Assembly (NCBI RefSeq): GCF_035920345.1
Contig: NZ_CP109149.1
Location: 3,038,001-3,102,000, forward strand
DNA length: 64,000 nt
Origin: Nocardia vinacea
GTDB taxonomy: Bacteria; Actinomycetota; Actinomycetes; Mycobacteriales; Mycobacteriaceae
Direction of reading: 5' to 3'
Shown here one piece after another: positions 1 through 8,706 of this stretch; the first letter of the stretch is position 1, and the number at the start of each line of letters is the position of its first letter. Below the pieces are notes generated by a model, which was not told the DNA's origin, ran no database searches, and was given only the letters and a program-made list of their open reading frames with translations. The position numbers were made by a program, and so were the translations under genes.

Positions 1-777
1 ATTCTCGTAATCGCGCTGCCATTCGGGGCCGGTCGGGGCGAGGATGACGCGTTCGACTCCGGCGTCCCGGTGGGCGGCAAGCAGGTCGATGGCGGCGGAG
101 TGATCAGTGGGAAGTGCAGGAGCCACCACGGTCACCGGAGGTACCGGTCGATCGAATTGTGTTGCCAGTGCCCGTAATTCGTCGAAGTCGGCGGCCAACT
201 GGTCCAGGCCCGGCTGCAGTGTGATCCAGCCGTCGGCGTATTCGGCCGCCCGCCGCCGCGCCCGAGTCCCATTGCCCGCCACCAGGACCGGCGGCATCGC
301 CGATCCGGGTGCCAGCGCCACGTCGACGCCGTTGACCATTGCGGTCGAACCGGTGACGAGATCGGGCAGTACCCGCAGTGCCTCATCGGTGCGCCGACCG
401 CGGTTCTCGAATGTCGTACCGGCCGCGCGCCAACCGATATCGCCGTGCGCCGGATTTCCGGTGCCGACACCGAGCAGCAACCGGTTCTCCGATACATACT
501 GCAGCGTGCTGATCTGCTTGGCCGCCCACGCCACCGGGCGCAGCGCGAGCAGCATGACGTTGTAGCCGATCCGGATCCGGTCGGTGACGGCCGCCGCGGT
601 CGCGAGCGTCACAGTGCTGTCCAACATGGGCGCGCTGGCCACGAGATGGTCGGTGGACCACACGGATTCGAGGTCGAGTTGTTCGGCGAGGCGGGCGGCG
701 GCCCGTACATCGCCGAGGATCGGATGTGCCGGATCGGGGGTGGAGGTCGGGAGGATCACGCCGATATCGAAGGTCAT
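1..777 (-). CDS. LLM-class F420-dependent oxidoreductase (3' end outside window)
   Basis: Partial gene: the start is inside the window and the C-terminus runs off the left edge, leaving 259 residues. The protein has the bacterial luciferase-like (LLM) TIM-barrel pattern: an N-terminal strand MTFDIGVILPTS, a segment LESVWSTDHLV (residues about 37-47), the strand RIRIGYNVMLLALRP, the conserved LLLGVGTGN loop and PPVLVAGNG near residue 165. Such proteins use F420H2 or FMNH2 for hydride transfer and are abundant in Nocardia and Mycobacterium. The substrate cannot be deduced. The ATG at 777 begins the first beta strand directly, so little or no extension is likely. Family certain, cofactor inferred. 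Confidence 0.85.
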   Translation of the reverse strand, partial: MTFDIGVILPTSTPDPAHPILGDVRAAARLAEQLDLESVWSTDHLVASAPMLDSTVTLATAAAVTDRIRIGYNVMLLALRPVAWAAKQISTLQYVSENRLLLGVGTGNPAHGDIGWRAAGTTFENRGRRTDEALRVLPDLVTGSTAMVNGVDVALAPGSAMPPVLVAGNGTRARRRAAEYADGWITLQPGLDQLAADFDELRALATQFDRPVPPVTVVAPALPTDHSAAIDLLAAHRDAGVERVILAPTGPEWQRDYEN

Positions 778-846
778 GAGCACAACATTAGGAACGAGTC
801 GTGAGCGTTCCCATGGCTCGATCGCTCAGCCCCATGCCCGCAACGC

Positions 847-2220
847 TCATTTCGTCGCGGCAGCCTGCTCGGCGGGTTTGCGGTGCAAGCCCTTCCGGTC
901 GTAGTACACGGTCACCACCGCGCCGACGACCAGGCCGATACCCAGACCGAGCACCGCCATCCAGCTGCCGCGCGCGAGCCCTGCAGCGCTGTTCGCATTG
1001 AAGTAGAGGATGGCGCGCAGCCCGAGAAAGACCTGATGCATGGGCTCGAAGGTGGCCAGCCACTCGAAGTACGCCGGCGTCGCTTCGATGGGCACGCTAC
1101 CGCCCGAGGAGGGCAGGCCGAGCACGATGAACAGGATCAGATTGACCAGCAGACCCGCGGTGCCGAGCGCGGCCAGCACCGACAGCGCGGTCACCCCGAC
1201 CGCGATAATCGCGAGCACGCAATACAGGAACAGCGCGAGCGGGTGATCGAGCGGCACATCCAATGCCGCTGCGACACCGAGGAATACCGCGGAGACGATC
1301 GGCGCGGTGACGATCAGGATCGCCCACTTCAACAGCAGGGTGCGGAAGCGGGAGATCGGCGCGGTCGGATAGTGCACGTACCACGGGCCGTACTCGGTCG
1401 GTGCGAAACCGAGGGCGGAATCGGTCATGGCGTGAATGATCATCGCACCGGTGAATCCGGCAAGCAGCACCATGATCGTGTAGAAGAACGCGGACAAACC
1501 CTGTCCGGTGCCGTCGGGCAGCGGCCGGTACGGATCGACCACCACCTGGATCGGATGGGCGAGCATCAATTGACTGGCACCCGCAAGCTGTGGCGCTTGG
1601 CCGCCCCCGGCAGGTTGCAGCTGGGTCTGCACGGTATCGGTAAGTTGTTTGCCCACCGTCTCGTCGACGCGAGTCAGCGCCTGATCGGCAATACGCTGCA
1701 TGACCCCGGTGGCGAAACTGCCCGCCCGAGGGTTCGTGTGCACCGTGATGATCGGCTGTTCGACCTTGCCCGGCACCACACCGGCCGCGCCGAGAATGGC
1801 CAGCCGCTTGGTGAAGTCACTGGGGATGACGATCGCACCGTAGACCTTGCCCTGGCTCAGTTGCCGTTGCGCCTCGGCGAATCCGACAACCCGCAGGTCG
1901 ATCTTGTCGGTGGGCAGGTTCGCGACGAGTGCGTCGGTGATCTGATTACCGACATTGGTGGGCTTGCCGCCGAGGGTATCGCCGTCGTCCTGATTGACCA
2001 GTGCGACAGGGAAATCGTGCAGGTTCTTGGCCGGATTGACCACGTATGCCAGATACATCGTGGCCAGCAGTGACATGAGCAGGGTGACCACGGCGATCGG
2101 GGCGATCCAGGCCCGTGGCCGCAGATGGCGGGCGGCGGTTCCGGCAATCGTCATGGGCGCACGGTAATCCGTCACGGCGGTGTTTCGGTACCGATCCGGC
2201 GTCTGTCGGTTGCTGCTCAC
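847..2220 (-). CDS. YhgE/Pip- or SNG1-like (DUF3533-type) integral membrane protein
   Basis: The 457-residue protein has one N-terminal membrane segment (residues about 35-60), a long extracytoplasmic region starting with the FPVALVNQDDGDT motif typical of YhgE/Pip and DUF3533 proteins, and then five or six C-terminal membrane segments (about residues 230-440). This resembles ABC-2 type permeases without an ATPase partner. Relatives are associated with phage infection protein Pip, ESX-type secretion accessories or drug efflux; the role here is unknown. The GTG at 2220 is the longest start; an internal ATG at 2154 just before the first membrane segment is equally plausible, and neither has a strong Shine-Dalgarno. 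No cognate ATP-binding gene is adjacent. Confidence 0.75.
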   Translation of the reverse strand: MSSNRQTPDRYRNTAVTDYRAPMTIAGTAARHLRPRAWIAPIAVVTLLMSLLATMYLAYVVNPAKNLHDFPVALVNQDDGDTLGGKPTNVGNQITDALVANLPTDKIDLRVVGFAEAQRQLSQGKVYGAIVIPSDFTKRLAILGAAGVVPGKVEQPIITVHTNPRAGSFATGVMQRIADQALTRVDETVGKQLTDTVQTQLQPAGGGQAPQLAGASQLMLAHPIQVVVDPYRPLPDGTGQGLSAFFYTIMVLLAGFTGAMIIHAMTDSALGFAPTEYGPWYVHYPTAPISRFRTLLLKWAILIVTAPIVSAVFLGVAAALDVPLDHPLALFLYCVLAIIAVGVTALSVLAALGTAGLLVNLILFIVLGLPSSGGSVPIEATPAYFEWLATFEPMHQVFLGLRAILYFNANSAAGLARGSWMAVLGLGIGLVVGAVVTVYYDRKGLHRKPAEQAAATK

Positions 2221-2262
2221 ACCGTGGTACCGACACCCATCACGGAGACCACGATCACAATC

Positions 2263-2553
2263 TCAGCGCCGCCAACCCTTGCGTTTGATGTAGACCAGCG
2301 GAATCACCGCCGCCACCAGGGTCATCACCGTGGTGGCGAGAAAGCCGTGCTCCCATTCCAATTCGGGCATCCAGGTGAAGTTCATGCCGTAGAAGGTCGC
2401 GATGAGGGCCGGATTGCAGCGCCACCACCCGAGCCCTGGCCCGCTCCGCAAATGCCGGATCACCATCGAATACGGTCTGCGCCGCCTTGTACAAGCCGTC
2501 AGTGCCGAAACCGCCGACGTATCGCCGCTCAGCTCATCGTGACGCCAGCGCAC
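2263..2553 (-). pseudogene. Remnant of a CorA-family magnesium transporter
   Basis: The last 45-50 codons, from about 2412 down to the stop at 2263, read as the CorA C-terminus: FYGMNF (the YGMN selectivity motif), then MPELEWEHGF, a hydrophobic second membrane helix and the terminal KRKGW. Upstream the frame degenerates into arginine-rich nonsense with no CorA soluble domain, and no full-length gene of about 320 residues exists on either side. I read it as the 3' end of a deleted or frameshifted corA. It could not form a transporter, as the first membrane helix and the funnel domain are missing. Confidence 0.7.
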
Positions 2554-2990
2554 CCCGGGATGCTCATCCCCGATATTGGATCATCATCCCGAACTGAGTC
2601 CCCCAGTCCGCCAAGTGATTCTGTCGAATCACCACAGCCTCCCGCCCACTTCGCCACCGCAAGCGTCCCATTCGACTGGAAGTCCGCGCGCTCGGAACGT
2701 CGCACCATCGGATCCGTCCCCAACAGCGCCGAGCCCGACCGATCGCCGCGGTCACAGCCCCGGCAACCCGATCGAGCAGCGGCATACCCCGAAATCAGCC
2801 ACGCGCAGTCCCTCCTGTCTTTGTGGACCGTGAGTATGCAGCGCACCCACTGCCTCGCCGAACCATTTTTCGCTGCCGACGCCGACCGGGCCCCTGAGCA
2901 GGCAGCAGTGCCGAAACCGCCCTGCCTGCGGACCGGCCGGTAGCCTCGACGGGTGGCCGAGGGCCTCGGTGTTCGAAGAAGGGAGCCGAT
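2554..2990. other. Gene-free stretch
   Basis: No open frame here has convincing homology or codon bias. It lies between the corA remnant and the lipoprotein start. The only functional element I can point to is the purine-rich GAAGAAGGGAG just before 2991, which serves as ribosome binding site for the next gene. It may be further decayed corA-locus sequence. Confidence 0.4.
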
Positions 2991-3527
2991 GTGACCGCGT
3001 TCCGTGTGCGTAGCGGACTGGCCGTGCTGGCTGCCGCAGGACTGCTGACCGGCTGTTCCGATAAGGCCGCGCCGGACGCCCAACCGGCCTCTACCCCGAC
3101 GGCCAGCTCATTGGCGAACTGCACACCGCTGACCGAAGAGCAGATCAGCCGCGCCGCGCAGGCCGACACCCTCACCACCGACCACCGTCCGCCGCTCTGC
3201 GTCTGGCGCGCACAGCGTGGCGCCGATGAATCCGATCTGACCTTCACCTACATCGACCGCGAATCGCTCCAGCAGACATGGCAGCGGGCCGAGAACGACG
3301 GTTTCCAGACCGAACATCTGACGATCACCGAACAGATCTTCGGCGCGACCGTCACCGCGACCGGCTTCTACATCCGCAATCCACACGATCCAGGTGACTG
3401 CTCGGTCGCAGCCGCGGACAACGGCACTATCGTCTGGCGCGTCCAAAACCATTCCCACACAACAACACCCGACCCCTGCGCCATCGCACTCCAATTGGCA
3501 ACGCTGACCATCGATCTCGCGCCCTAG
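2991..3527 (+). CDS. DUF3558-like secreted lipoprotein
   Basis: This 178-residue protein begins with a basic signal peptide and a lipobox LLTGC (Cys at about residue 22), so it should be lipidated and anchored outside the membrane. A Thr/Ser/Pro-rich linker follows, then a compact domain with several Cys (NCTPLTEEQ, PLCVW, GDCSVAA, DPCAIA) arranged as in the actinobacterial DUF3558 family. The GTG start at 2991 has a GAAGAAGGGAG ribosome binding site. It stands alone, convergent with the SPFH gene across a hairpin. DUF3558 proteins have no firmly established function, and I infer none. Confidence 0.75.
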   Translation: MTAFRVRSGLAVLAAAGLLTGCSDKAAPDAQPASTPTASSLANCTPLTEEQISRAAQADTLTTDHRPPLCVWRAQRGADESDLTFTYIDRESLQQTWQRAENDGFQTEHLTITEQIFGATVTATGFYIRNPHDPGDCSVAAADNGTIVWRVQNHSHTTTPDPCAIALQLATLTIDLAP

Positions 3528-3537
3528 GCATCGAACA

Positions 3538-3572
3538 AAGCACCCCGTACCTCGACGAGATCCGGGGTGCCT
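3538..3572. terminator. Bidirectional hairpin terminator between convergent genes
   Basis: Arms GCACCCCG (3540-3547) and CGGGGTGC (3563-3570) pair perfectly, and the loop itself holds a small CTCGACGAG hairpin. It lies between the stop codons of the lipoprotein gene and the SPFH gene. The A-rich 5' flank and T-containing 3' flank suit either direction. Confidence 0.6.
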
Positions 3573-3584
3573 GTGGTTCACCGA

Positions 3585-4832
3585 CTACTGCGACGGCGGC
3601 TGCCAGGGCTGCCCCTGCGGCCCGTCCGGGCGATACGGCGGCTGATGCGGCGGAATCTGATTGGGCGGGGTCTCCTGCTGCGCTGGCATGACCGGCTGGT
3701 GCGGGGACAATTGGGTCCGGGTCACCGGGGTCGCCACGCCCTCGACCGATGCCCGGGCATCGGCCTCCGCGGCGCGCACCGCCTGTTCGATGGCCGGATC
3801 GCGGGCCGTATCGAACCAGCCCTCGACATCGGAATCGTCCTCCGGCTTGCTCTCCACATCGTCGGCCGGGGCGGGCTCGTAGCGGAATACGCCGTCCTCG
3901 CCCTTGGTCGCGAAGTTCTGGGCGAAGCCCTCGAGCGCCTTGCCGAAATCGCTCGGCACCAGCCACACCTTATTCGCGTCACCACGCGCGACCAGCGGCA
4001 GGGTCTGCATGTACTGGTAGGCAAGTAGTTCCGGCGTCGGCTTGCCGGATTTGATTGCGGCGAAAACCTTTTCGATGGCCTTGGCCTGTCCCTGCGCGTT
4101 CAGGTAGGCGGCGGCACGCTCACCCTGGGCGCGCAGAATCCGGCTCTGCCGTTCACCTTCGGCCGCCAGGATCGAGGACTGCTTGGCGCCCTCGGCGGAG
4201 AGAATCTGCGCCTGCTTGGCGCCCTCGGCCGTCTTGATCTGCGATTCGCGGGTGCCCTCCGCGGTGAGGATCATGGCGCGCTTCTCGCGGTCGGCCTTCA
4301 TCTGCTTCTCCATCGACTCCTGGATCGACGGCGGCGGATCGATGCTCTTGAGTTCGACCCGCGCGACGCGCAGCCCCCACCGGCCGGTGGCCTCGTCGAG
4401 CACCCCGCGTAGCTGACCGTTGATCTGATCGCGGGAGGTCAGCGTCTGCTCCAGGGTCATGCCGCCGACCACATTGCGCAGGGTGGTAACGGTGAGCTGT
4501 TCGACGGCCGCGATGTAGTTGCTGATCTCGTACACCGCCGCCTGCGGGCTCGTCACCTGGAAGTACACGACGGTGTCGATATGCAGGGTCAGGTTGTCCT
4601 CGGTGATCACCGGCTGCGGCGGGAAGGACACCACCCGCTCGCGCAGATCGACCTTCGCGCGGATCCGGTCGGCGAAAGGCACCAGGAACGTCAGCTGGCC
4701 GGAGACTGTGCGCGAATATCGGCCTAGTCGCTCGATGACGGCCGCCTCCGCCTGTGGCACCAGGGCGATCGACTTGAAGACCACCACCACGACCAACAGC
4801 ACCAGCACGGCGGCAACGATGAGCACAGCCAT
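3585..4832 (-). CDS. SPFH/Band 7 (QmcA/stomatin-like) membrane protein
   Basis: The 415-residue protein has an N-terminal membrane anchor (residues 3-20), a Band 7 domain (about 25-210: ALVPQAEAAVIERLGRYSR, then the LRNVVGGMTLEQ helix and WGLRVARVELKSIDPP), then an Ala/Glu-rich coiled coil with repeated AEGAKQ/AEGERQ units, and a Pro/Gln-rich C-terminal tail. SPFH proteins oligomerise into membrane microdomain scaffolds and pair with NfeD partners. Here the NfeD gene lies directly upstream with no gap (its stop codon abuts this ATG at 4832), supporting one complex. The pair corresponds to Rv1487-Rv1488 of M. tuberculosis. Confidence 0.92.
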   Translation of the reverse strand: MAVLIVAAVLVLLVVVVVFKSIALVPQAEAAVIERLGRYSRTVSGQLTFLVPFADRIRAKVDLRERVVSFPPQPVITEDNLTLHIDTVVYFQVTSPQAAVYEISNYIAAVEQLTVTTLRNVVGGMTLEQTLTSRDQINGQLRGVLDEATGRWGLRVARVELKSIDPPPSIQESMEKQMKADREKRAMILTAEGTRESQIKTAEGAKQAQILSAEGAKQSSILAAEGERQSRILRAQGERAAAYLNAQGQAKAIEKVFAAIKSGKPTPELLAYQYMQTLPLVARGDANKVWLVPSDFGKALEGFAQNFATKGEDGVFRYEPAPADDVESKPEDDSDVEGWFDTARDPAIEQAVRAAEADARASVEGVATPVTRTQLSPHQPVMPAQQETPPNQIPPHQPPYRPDGPQGQPWQPPSQ

Positions 4833-5264
4833 TTACGGCTCCTTCCAGACGACGGCGGTCGCGCCGTCGATCTTCATGACGTACACCGTGGTTCCTTTCG
4901 GATACTCGACCGTCGAATCGAACGGCCGCGCGGTCCACTCTTCGCCACCGATTTTGACCAAGCCGCTGTGCGCGGCGACCGACTCCAGCACCAGCGCCTG
5001 CTTACCCGGCAGCGCATCGACATTCGTCGGGATCGGCGGCGGAGTTCCGAAGCGGCGCCGCAGAACTGGTCGCACCCCGAGCAGCAGCACCAGCGCCAGC
5101 ACCGCGAAGACCACGGCGTCGGCGACCAGCCCGGTATCGGCCACCGCACCGACTCCCGCGGTGCCGAGCGCGGCGACGCCCAACATCAGCAGCGTGAGGT
5201 CCCCGGTGAGCATCTCCGCCGCCGCGAGCAGCAGGCCCGCGACCAGCCAAACGATTGCGGCCAC
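4833..5264 (-). CDS. NfeD family membrane protein
   Basis: From a GTG at 5264 this encodes 143 residues: two or three tightly packed hydrophobic helices (residues about 2-75) followed by a C-terminal OB-fold (about 85-143) with the NfeD features GKQALVLES and SGLVKIGGEEWTAR. It is the short form without the ClpP-like protease domain. A much longer upstream frame exists but loses coding character, and the membrane segment starts right after this GTG. It is the first gene of a two-gene operon with the SPFH protein. NfeD OB-folds dock onto SPFH oligomers; the physiological role in actinobacteria is unclear. Confidence 0.88.
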   Translation of the reverse strand: MAAIVWLVAGLLLAAAEMLTGDLTLLMLGVAALGTAGVGAVADTGLVADAVVFAVLALVLLLGVRPVLRRRFGTPPPIPTNVDALPGKQALVLESVAAHSGLVKIGGEEWTARPFDSTVEYPKGTTVYVMKIDGATAVVWKEP

Positions 5265-5487
5265 AGCCCCACTGTAGTGGTCCGAACCACTTCTGTGGCG
5301 CGACAAACCCAAGATCACCGGCGGCGGTTCGACGCGCCCCATGCCGTGCTGCTCAGCCATCGAAACCGAAATGACTGTGCGCCTGATGATTTCGAGCGAA
5401 ACAGGACGCAGCGGCAATCCGCTGAACCAATCCGGCTCCGCATCCGTAATCGCAACGACATCGCGTACGAAGGACGAGGAACCTGGC

Positions 5488-6705
5488 ATGTTTCGGAGAT
5501 CACGCACCGTCATTTCGGCTGCCTGCGTCGCGGTAATCGGTCTGCTGGCCGGGTGCGGCATCACCGGTATCCCGGTCGCGGCCGAACCCGATGTTCGCAA
5601 GCTGGAGATCGGCGATTATCCGGTCGACAAATACCGCTACGACCAGGACTCGCACGGCAATGGCGCACTGCTGGAAGGCATTCGGATGGCCGAGGCGGTG
5701 GTACCGACAAGCCGCATCGATCCGAAATTGACCTTCGGTGTGCTCGGTGGCGTCGTATCCGATAACCAGGAGGCGGCCGACTACTACACCGGCAGCGCGT
5801 CGATACCGGTGCTCGAGCGACGCAAGATGCTGGTGGCCTACGGCGCGGTCGGGGCAGACCGGCCCTATGAGCCGTTCCAGATCGATCAGCGCGGCCCCGG
5901 ACCGGACGTCACCATCATCTCGCAGCTGCTGATGCGCTTCCCGAACGCGACCGAGGCCGAACAGGCAGCACGCGAACTCGAAGCCGCCGACTTCGCGGTC
6001 TCACCCGATCAGAACAAGCGGCTCGAGCTGGACAAATATCCCAATGCCCACACCCACTGGCGGCCCGATGTCGCCAATATCGGATCCTTCATCGCCGACA
6101 AGGAATTCGTCCTGCAGGTATTCATCCAGCGGCCCAAGGCCGATGAACGCGATCTACTGGGCTGGCTCGGCAACACCTTCGACGCCGAACTCGCCGTCGT
6201 CGACAAATTCCGGGCCACCCCCGTGGACCAGCTCGACGACTTGAAGGTCGATCCGGACGGGCTGTTGGCCCGCGCTGTCGTCCGCGACCGCCGCAACCAC
6301 ACGCTCGACCTGCGCGAATTCAGTGTGTACGGCCCGGCCATCGTCGTGCACACCGCCACGAATCAGGCCACCGCGCAGCGGATGATCGACGAAACCGGGC
6401 TGGACGCCTGGGCGATCGCGGACGACACCATCGTCTATCGAGTGCGCGACGAGGCCTCGGGGCCGCACCTGGTCAACGAGCTCATCGCGCGCTCCGGTGA
6501 CGAATACGATCCGATCGATGCGCCAAGGGATGTGCCCGGCGCGATCTGCCAGCGGCTCAATCGGCGTGGCGATACCGATAAGCAGTTCGAGCACAGCTGC
6601 TACGTCACCTATAAGCGCTATGTCGCGAACGTCAACGGCGATAACGAAGCCGACGTTCGGCAGCAGGTGGCGGCGCAGTATGCGCTGTTCGCCAATAGTC
6701 TGTGA
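5488..6705 (+). CDS. Large secreted lipoprotein (DUF7373-like)
   Basis: The 405-residue protein has a signal peptide ending in lipobox LLAGC (Cys near residue 22), followed by a globular domain beginning with LEIGDYPVDKYRYD. This layout is shared with a family of large lipoproteins found in several copies in Nocardia and Mycobacterium, recently called DUF7373. Two Cys near the C-terminus (ICQRL and HSCYVTY) may form a disulphide. The ATG at 5488 follows a GAAGGACGAGGA ribosome binding site. It is transcribed divergently from NfeD and has no obvious operon partner. The function is unknown; surface exposure is inferred from the lipobox. Confidence 0.75.
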   Translation: MFRRSRTVISAACVAVIGLLAGCGITGIPVAAEPDVRKLEIGDYPVDKYRYDQDSHGNGALLEGIRMAEAVVPTSRIDPKLTFGVLGGVVSDNQEAADYYTGSASIPVLERRKMLVAYGAVGADRPYEPFQIDQRGPGPDVTIISQLLMRFPNATEAEQAARELEAADFAVSPDQNKRLELDKYPNAHTHWRPDVANIGSFIADKEFVLQVFIQRPKADERDLLGWLGNTFDAELAVVDKFRATPVDQLDDLKVDPDGLLARAVVRDRRNHTLDLREFSVYGPAIVVHTATNQATAQRMIDETGLDAWAIADDTIVYRVRDEASGPHLVNELIARSGDEYDPIDAPRDVPGAICQRLNRRGDTDKQFEHSCYVTYKRYVANVNGDNEADVRQQVAAQYALFANSL

Positions 6706-6762
6706 CCGGCACACCAACTCGCTTGCGCCGCAACCCGAACCGGCGGTGCTATTTTCGGGCGG

Positions 6763-7590
6763 GTGAGCGGGCGTGAAATGTATGGCGGCGATATCTTCTC
6801 CGGACATTCGCGATCGAAGAAGCGAACCGTGCCGACGGTGGTCGCCGAACGCGACCTCGTGGTGGAGGATGCGGCGACCGGATTCTGCGGTGCCGTGGTC
6901 GGATTCGATCGCAGCTATGACGGCGAATTCGTCAAGTTGGAGGATGCGCGCGGTGCCGTGCGGCTATTCGCATTGCGCGAGGCCGCATTCCTGATCGACG
7001 GTGCACCCGTCACGCTGGTCCGGCCCAAGGCCGCGGCGCCGAAGAAGCCGACCCGGTCGGCGTCGGGTTCGACTCGGGTGGAGGGGCTGCGCGCGCAGGT
7101 CGCGAAGACGAGCAGGATCTGGGTGGAGGGCGTCCACGATGCCGCATTGGTGGAGCGGGTCTGGGGGCACGATCTGCGGGTCGAGGGCGTGGTCGTCGAA
7201 CATCTCGAGGGTTTGGACAATCTGGCCGAGTGGCTGACCGAATTCGCGCCCGGACCGGGTCGGCGGGTCGGTGTGCTGGTCGACCATCTGGTCACCGGTT
7301 CCAAGGAAACCCAGCTGACCACCGGCCTCGGTAAGTATGTGCTGGTCACCGGGCATCCCTATATCGATGTCTGGCAGGCTGTGCGTCCTGCGGCGGTCGG
7401 TATCGAGGCGTGGCCGGAGGTGCCGCGCGGCGAGGATTGGAAGACCGGCATCTGCCGTCGGCTCGGCTGGGGCACACCGCAGGAGGGGTGGCGGCGGGTC
7501 TTTAACGCGGTCGAATCCTTCCGCGATCTGGAATCCCCCCTGATCGGCGCGGTGGAGCGGCTCATCGACTTCGTCACCGAACCGGAGTGA
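6763..7590 (+). CDS. DUF3097 family cytoplasmic protein
   Basis: This 275-residue soluble protein matches the actinobacterial DUF3097 family: N-terminal RTVPTVVAERDLVVED, the central SRIWVEGVHDAALVERVWG (residues about 113-131), then HPYIDVWQAVRP and a C-terminal GWGTPQEGWRRVFNAV. The central part resembles a TOPRIM-like fold (a VEGVHD-type acidic motif), which might point to nucleic acid or nucleotide chemistry, but this is inference. The start is GTG at 6763. A hairpin at 7653-7678 follows the gene. There are no signal peptide or membrane helices. Confidence 0.85.
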   Translation: MSGREMYGGDIFSGHSRSKKRTVPTVVAERDLVVEDAATGFCGAVVGFDRSYDGEFVKLEDARGAVRLFALREAAFLIDGAPVTLVRPKAAAPKKPTRSASGSTRVEGLRAQVAKTSRIWVEGVHDAALVERVWGHDLRVEGVVVEHLEGLDNLAEWLTEFAPGPGRRVGVLVDHLVTGSKETQLTTGLGKYVLVTGHPYIDVWQAVRPAAVGIEAWPEVPRGEDWKTGICRRLGWGTPQEGWRRVFNAVESFRDLESPLIGAVERLIDFVTEPE

Positions 7591-7596
7591 CCATCG

Positions 7597-7737
7597 CTAT
7601 CGGGTCCATTCGCTGAAATCATGTCCCACTCCGCGGTATTCGGCCCGCACGCCAACGGCGGCGGCGCGCCCGCCGTTGTGGTACTCGCGGTACCGGGCGG
7701 CGGATCGATGCGCGCAGCTCACCGGGGTATCCGGCAT
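7597..7737 (-). CDS. Possible small protein of 46 residues, or a remnant
   Basis: A short minus-strand frame from ATG 7737 to TAG 7597 in the gap between the DUF3097 gene and the next plus-strand gene. Codon third positions are mostly G/C, as in real genes here, and the peptide is not low-complexity (it holds RYREYHNGGR and ends HDFSEW). There is no good ribosome binding site, and the hairpin at 7653-7678 lies inside it. It could be a genuine small gene, the tail of a lost gene, or chance. Confidence 0.25.
   Translation of the reverse strand: MPDTPVSCAHRSAARYREYHNGGRAAAVGVRAEYRGVGHDFSEWTR
7653..7678 (+). terminator. GC-rich hairpin after the DUF3097 gene
   Basis: Arms CAACGGCGG (7653-7661) and CCGCCGTTG (7670-7678) are perfectly complementary around an 8-base loop, about 60 bases past the DUF3097 stop. 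There is no T-tract, as is common in actinobacterial terminators. It overlaps the possible small minus-strand frame, so the assignment is tentative. Confidence 0.4.
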
Positions 7738-7778
7738 GGACGCCCCCGAGTCGCAACCCTCCTTTATGCTCGATAATT

Positions 7779-8597
7779 ATGTGCTCTCCTAGTGCCACGC
7801 TGACGGTGTGGGCCGGCTCCTGGCTGGCCGGTTGCAGCGCGCCCGACGACATCCTCGAGGCGCTGTACGCCTGGGCGCCGCGGCACACCATCGCCGCAGG
7901 CGATCCGTTGACCGGCGGCCGCGACGACCTGCCGTGGTCTTCTCGCGACAATCTGTCCGGCACCGGAGTCATGGCGCTGCTCAAGGTGATTCGCGAGGCG
8001 ATGACACAACCCGGTGCGCAGCTGCGCTTGGTGCTGCCGGTGCCCGGCGATGTGCGCGGACTGCCCACTGGAACAGCCTTCGCCGCTGATGCGATCGAGG
8101 CGGGCGAGGGAATGTTGTTCGGCGTACCGGGCGAGGAGGGCACCGGATTGATCCCGCAGTGGCCCGACGACGACACGCTGCAGTGGACCGTCTACAGCAC
8201 CCCGATTCCGGCCGCGCCGGGACAGGATATGTCGCTCGGCGAGGCGGAACACACGATGCGCGAAGCGGTACGCGACGCCGCCGACGCCCTCATGCGCCTG
8301 CACACCACCGCCGCGGGCGCGACCGTCGATTCCGACCCCCGCGAACTCATCGAGGCCGAGCTCGCGGATTACTCCCGCCACGATTATCCGGATTCGATCC
8401 CGTTGCGCGCCAGGCGAATCCTCGACAGCGCCGACCACGTCGCCGCCATCCTCACTGTCGCCCAACGCGAACCGGCCTCCTCCCCGACCTCCGCCACCGC
8501 CATCGGGGCCCAGGAAGACCTCCTACGTCCATTGTGGGATGCGATCCGCGCTGCCAGGTTGGTGGCGGTGCACGCCGCGGCCCGAGGCAATTCGTAA
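7779..8597 (+). CDS. Conserved hypothetical protein, 272 residues
   Basis: This soluble protein of ordinary codon usage has no membrane helix or convincing signal peptide. It reads as two regions: residues 1-150, with VWAGSWLAGCSAPDDILEA and several glycine-rich loops, and an alpha-helical second half (about 155-272) rich in Ala and Arg. I do not recognise catalytic motifs. It lies between DUF3097 and a secreted protease and may be cotranscribed with DUF3097, 188 bases upstream, although a hairpin intervenes. It resembles uncharacterised Nocardia proteins in style only, so no function is offered. Confidence 0.7.
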   Translation: MCSPSATLTVWAGSWLAGCSAPDDILEALYAWAPRHTIAAGDPLTGGRDDLPWSSRDNLSGTGVMALLKVIREAMTQPGAQLRLVLPVPGDVRGLPTGTAFAADAIEAGEGMLFGVPGEEGTGLIPQWPDDDTLQWTVYSTPIPAAPGQDMSLGEAEHTMREAVRDAADALMRLHTTAAGATVDSDPRELIEAELADYSRHDYPDSIPLRARRILDSADHVAAILTVAQREPASSPTSATAIGAQEDLLRPLWDAIRAARLVAVHAAARGNS

Positions 8598-8706
8598 ATC
8601 AACGACGGTCGACGCATGCGGGGCCGCCGGTCCCTGAAGGCGCGAGAACGCCGGCGTCCTCTGGTTGAATAGGCGGACCGATCGCCTAAATCATCCGGGA
8701 GGCGGC

